A DNA stretch of 5,329 nt, taken from an uncultured Prevotella sp. (GTDB lineage Bacteria > Bacteroidota > Bacteroidia > Bacteroidales > Bacteroidaceae). How positions within the stretch are numbered: position 1 is the stretch's first letter; each line of letters starts with the position of its first letter. A program made the position numbers and the translations under genes. Location: the NCBI GenBank assembly GCA_945788545.1, contig CALZMK010000140.1:1-5329 (forward strand). The letters are read 5' to 3'. This document shows positions 4,888 to 5,329 of the stretch, in pieces. The notes under the pieces were generated by a model that saw nothing but the letters and a program-made list of their open reading frames with translations, did not search any database and was not told the origin of the DNA.

Positions 4888-5329
4888 ATGAAACTGCGAT
4901 TATTACTTTTCTGTGTGTACATGGCTTGTACATCCATCGTAGCGTCTGCCCAACCGCGACAGATGCAGAGAGTTGACGACCCTACGGGATATAAGGACAC
5001 TTATAAGGATTATTTCACCGTGGGTGTGGCACTGAATATCCGCAACGTGGCATCGCCCGAGCAAATGGCTGTGGTGAAGAAGAACTTCAACAGCGTAACT
5101 GCCGAGAATGCAATGAAGCCAGGCGAGATACATCCCAAGGAGGGAGTGTGGAACTTCGCTGGTGCTGACAGTATCGCCAACTGGTGTAGAGCTAATGGAG
5201 TGAAGATGCGCGGACACTGTCTGGCATGGCATAGCCAGTTTGCCAACTGGATGTTTACCGACAAAAAGGGAAAGCCTGTAAGCAAGGAAGTGTTCTATGA
5301 GCGCCTGCGCGACCATATCCACACTGTGG
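4888..5329 (+). CDS. Secreted GH10 endo-1,4-beta-xylanase (N-terminal part, runs off window)
   Basis: The first 147 residues are visible and the frame is open to the window edge. A signal peptide covers residues 1-21 (MKLRLLLF..., hydrophobic core, cleavage after VASA). The mature protein begins directly with a GH10 barrel: FTVGVALN (43-50), FNSVTAENAMK (67-77, the conserved T-x-EN-x-MK strand), a W-F box at about 88-90 and GHCLAWHSQ (109-117, with substrate-subsite residues H110, W114 and H115). The two catalytic glutamates (in WDVVNE and ITELD contexts) lie beyond the window, so activity cannot be confirmed. No carbohydrate-binding insertion is seen so far. It would hydrolyse the xylan backbone that the upstream esterase de-esterifies. 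The AT-rich leader without a Shine-Dalgarno sequence is normal for Bacteroidales. Confidence 0.93.
   Translation, partial: MKLRLLLFCVYMACTSIVASAQPRQMQRVDDPTGYKDTYKDYFTVGVALNIRNVASPEQMAVVKKNFNSVTAENAMKPGEIHPKEGVWNFAGADSIANWCRANGVKMRGHCLAWHSQFANWMFTDKKGKPVSKEVFYERLRDHIHTV

Noticed and set aside
4903..5322. Minus-strand open frames opposite the xylanase
   Set aside because: They overlap clear GH10 motifs on the + strand and show no family features.
2241..5329. Esterase and GH10 as one operon
   Set aside because: A strong terminator (4717-4758) and a separate promoter (4844-4851) lie between them; co-regulation through a shared site explains the pairing better.

Overview
The window looks like part of a Bacteroidales genome, most likely a Prevotella-type plant-fibre degrader. 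The reasons are the TAnnTTTG -7 promoter boxes, AT-rich leaders without Shine-Dalgarno sequences, secreted proteins ending in a short 'G(R/Q)xVG...KGLxIN...GKK(F/Y)INK' tail, and a xylan-esterase/GH10 xylanase gene pair. Genus is an inference; no rRNA or other marker is present.

Layout. (1) 1-101 is the 3' end of a secreted-protein gene on +, closed by a strong hairpin terminator (135-175). (2) 102-671 holds no convincing gene. It contains an in-register array of degenerate 23-bp repeats, two of them inverted (222-382), and a separate 74-nt imperfect hairpin resembling a small dispersed element (525-598). (3) 672-1970 on - encodes an AAA+ ATPase with a C-terminal DUF4143 nuclease-like domain. 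Its promoter sits inside a set of 33-bp-spaced direct repeats (1984-2076). (4) 2241-4682 on + encodes a large secreted esterase with two catalytic domains: CE1-like alpha/beta hydrolase, carbohydrate-binding-like module, helical linker, CE6-like SGNH acetyl xylan esterase, then the short tail. It ends at a strong intrinsic terminator (4717-4758). (5) 4888-5329 on + is the 5' third or so of a secreted GH10 endo-xylanase gene that runs off the window.

How the genes work together. The esterase would strip feruloyl and/or acetyl side groups from arabinoxylan, and the GH10 enzyme would cut the exposed xylan backbone. They are separate transcription units, because a terminator and a new promoter lie between them. 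Both promoters nevertheless carry the same ~36-bp upstream element (core TATTTGAWACAAATT) at an identical distance of 35 nt from the -7 box, with poor -33 boxes. This suggests both are switched on by one activator, perhaps an AraC-type hybrid two-component regulator of the XynR kind. This shared element is the most interesting signal in the window. The ATPase appears functionally unrelated to xylan use and has its own repeat-based control region.
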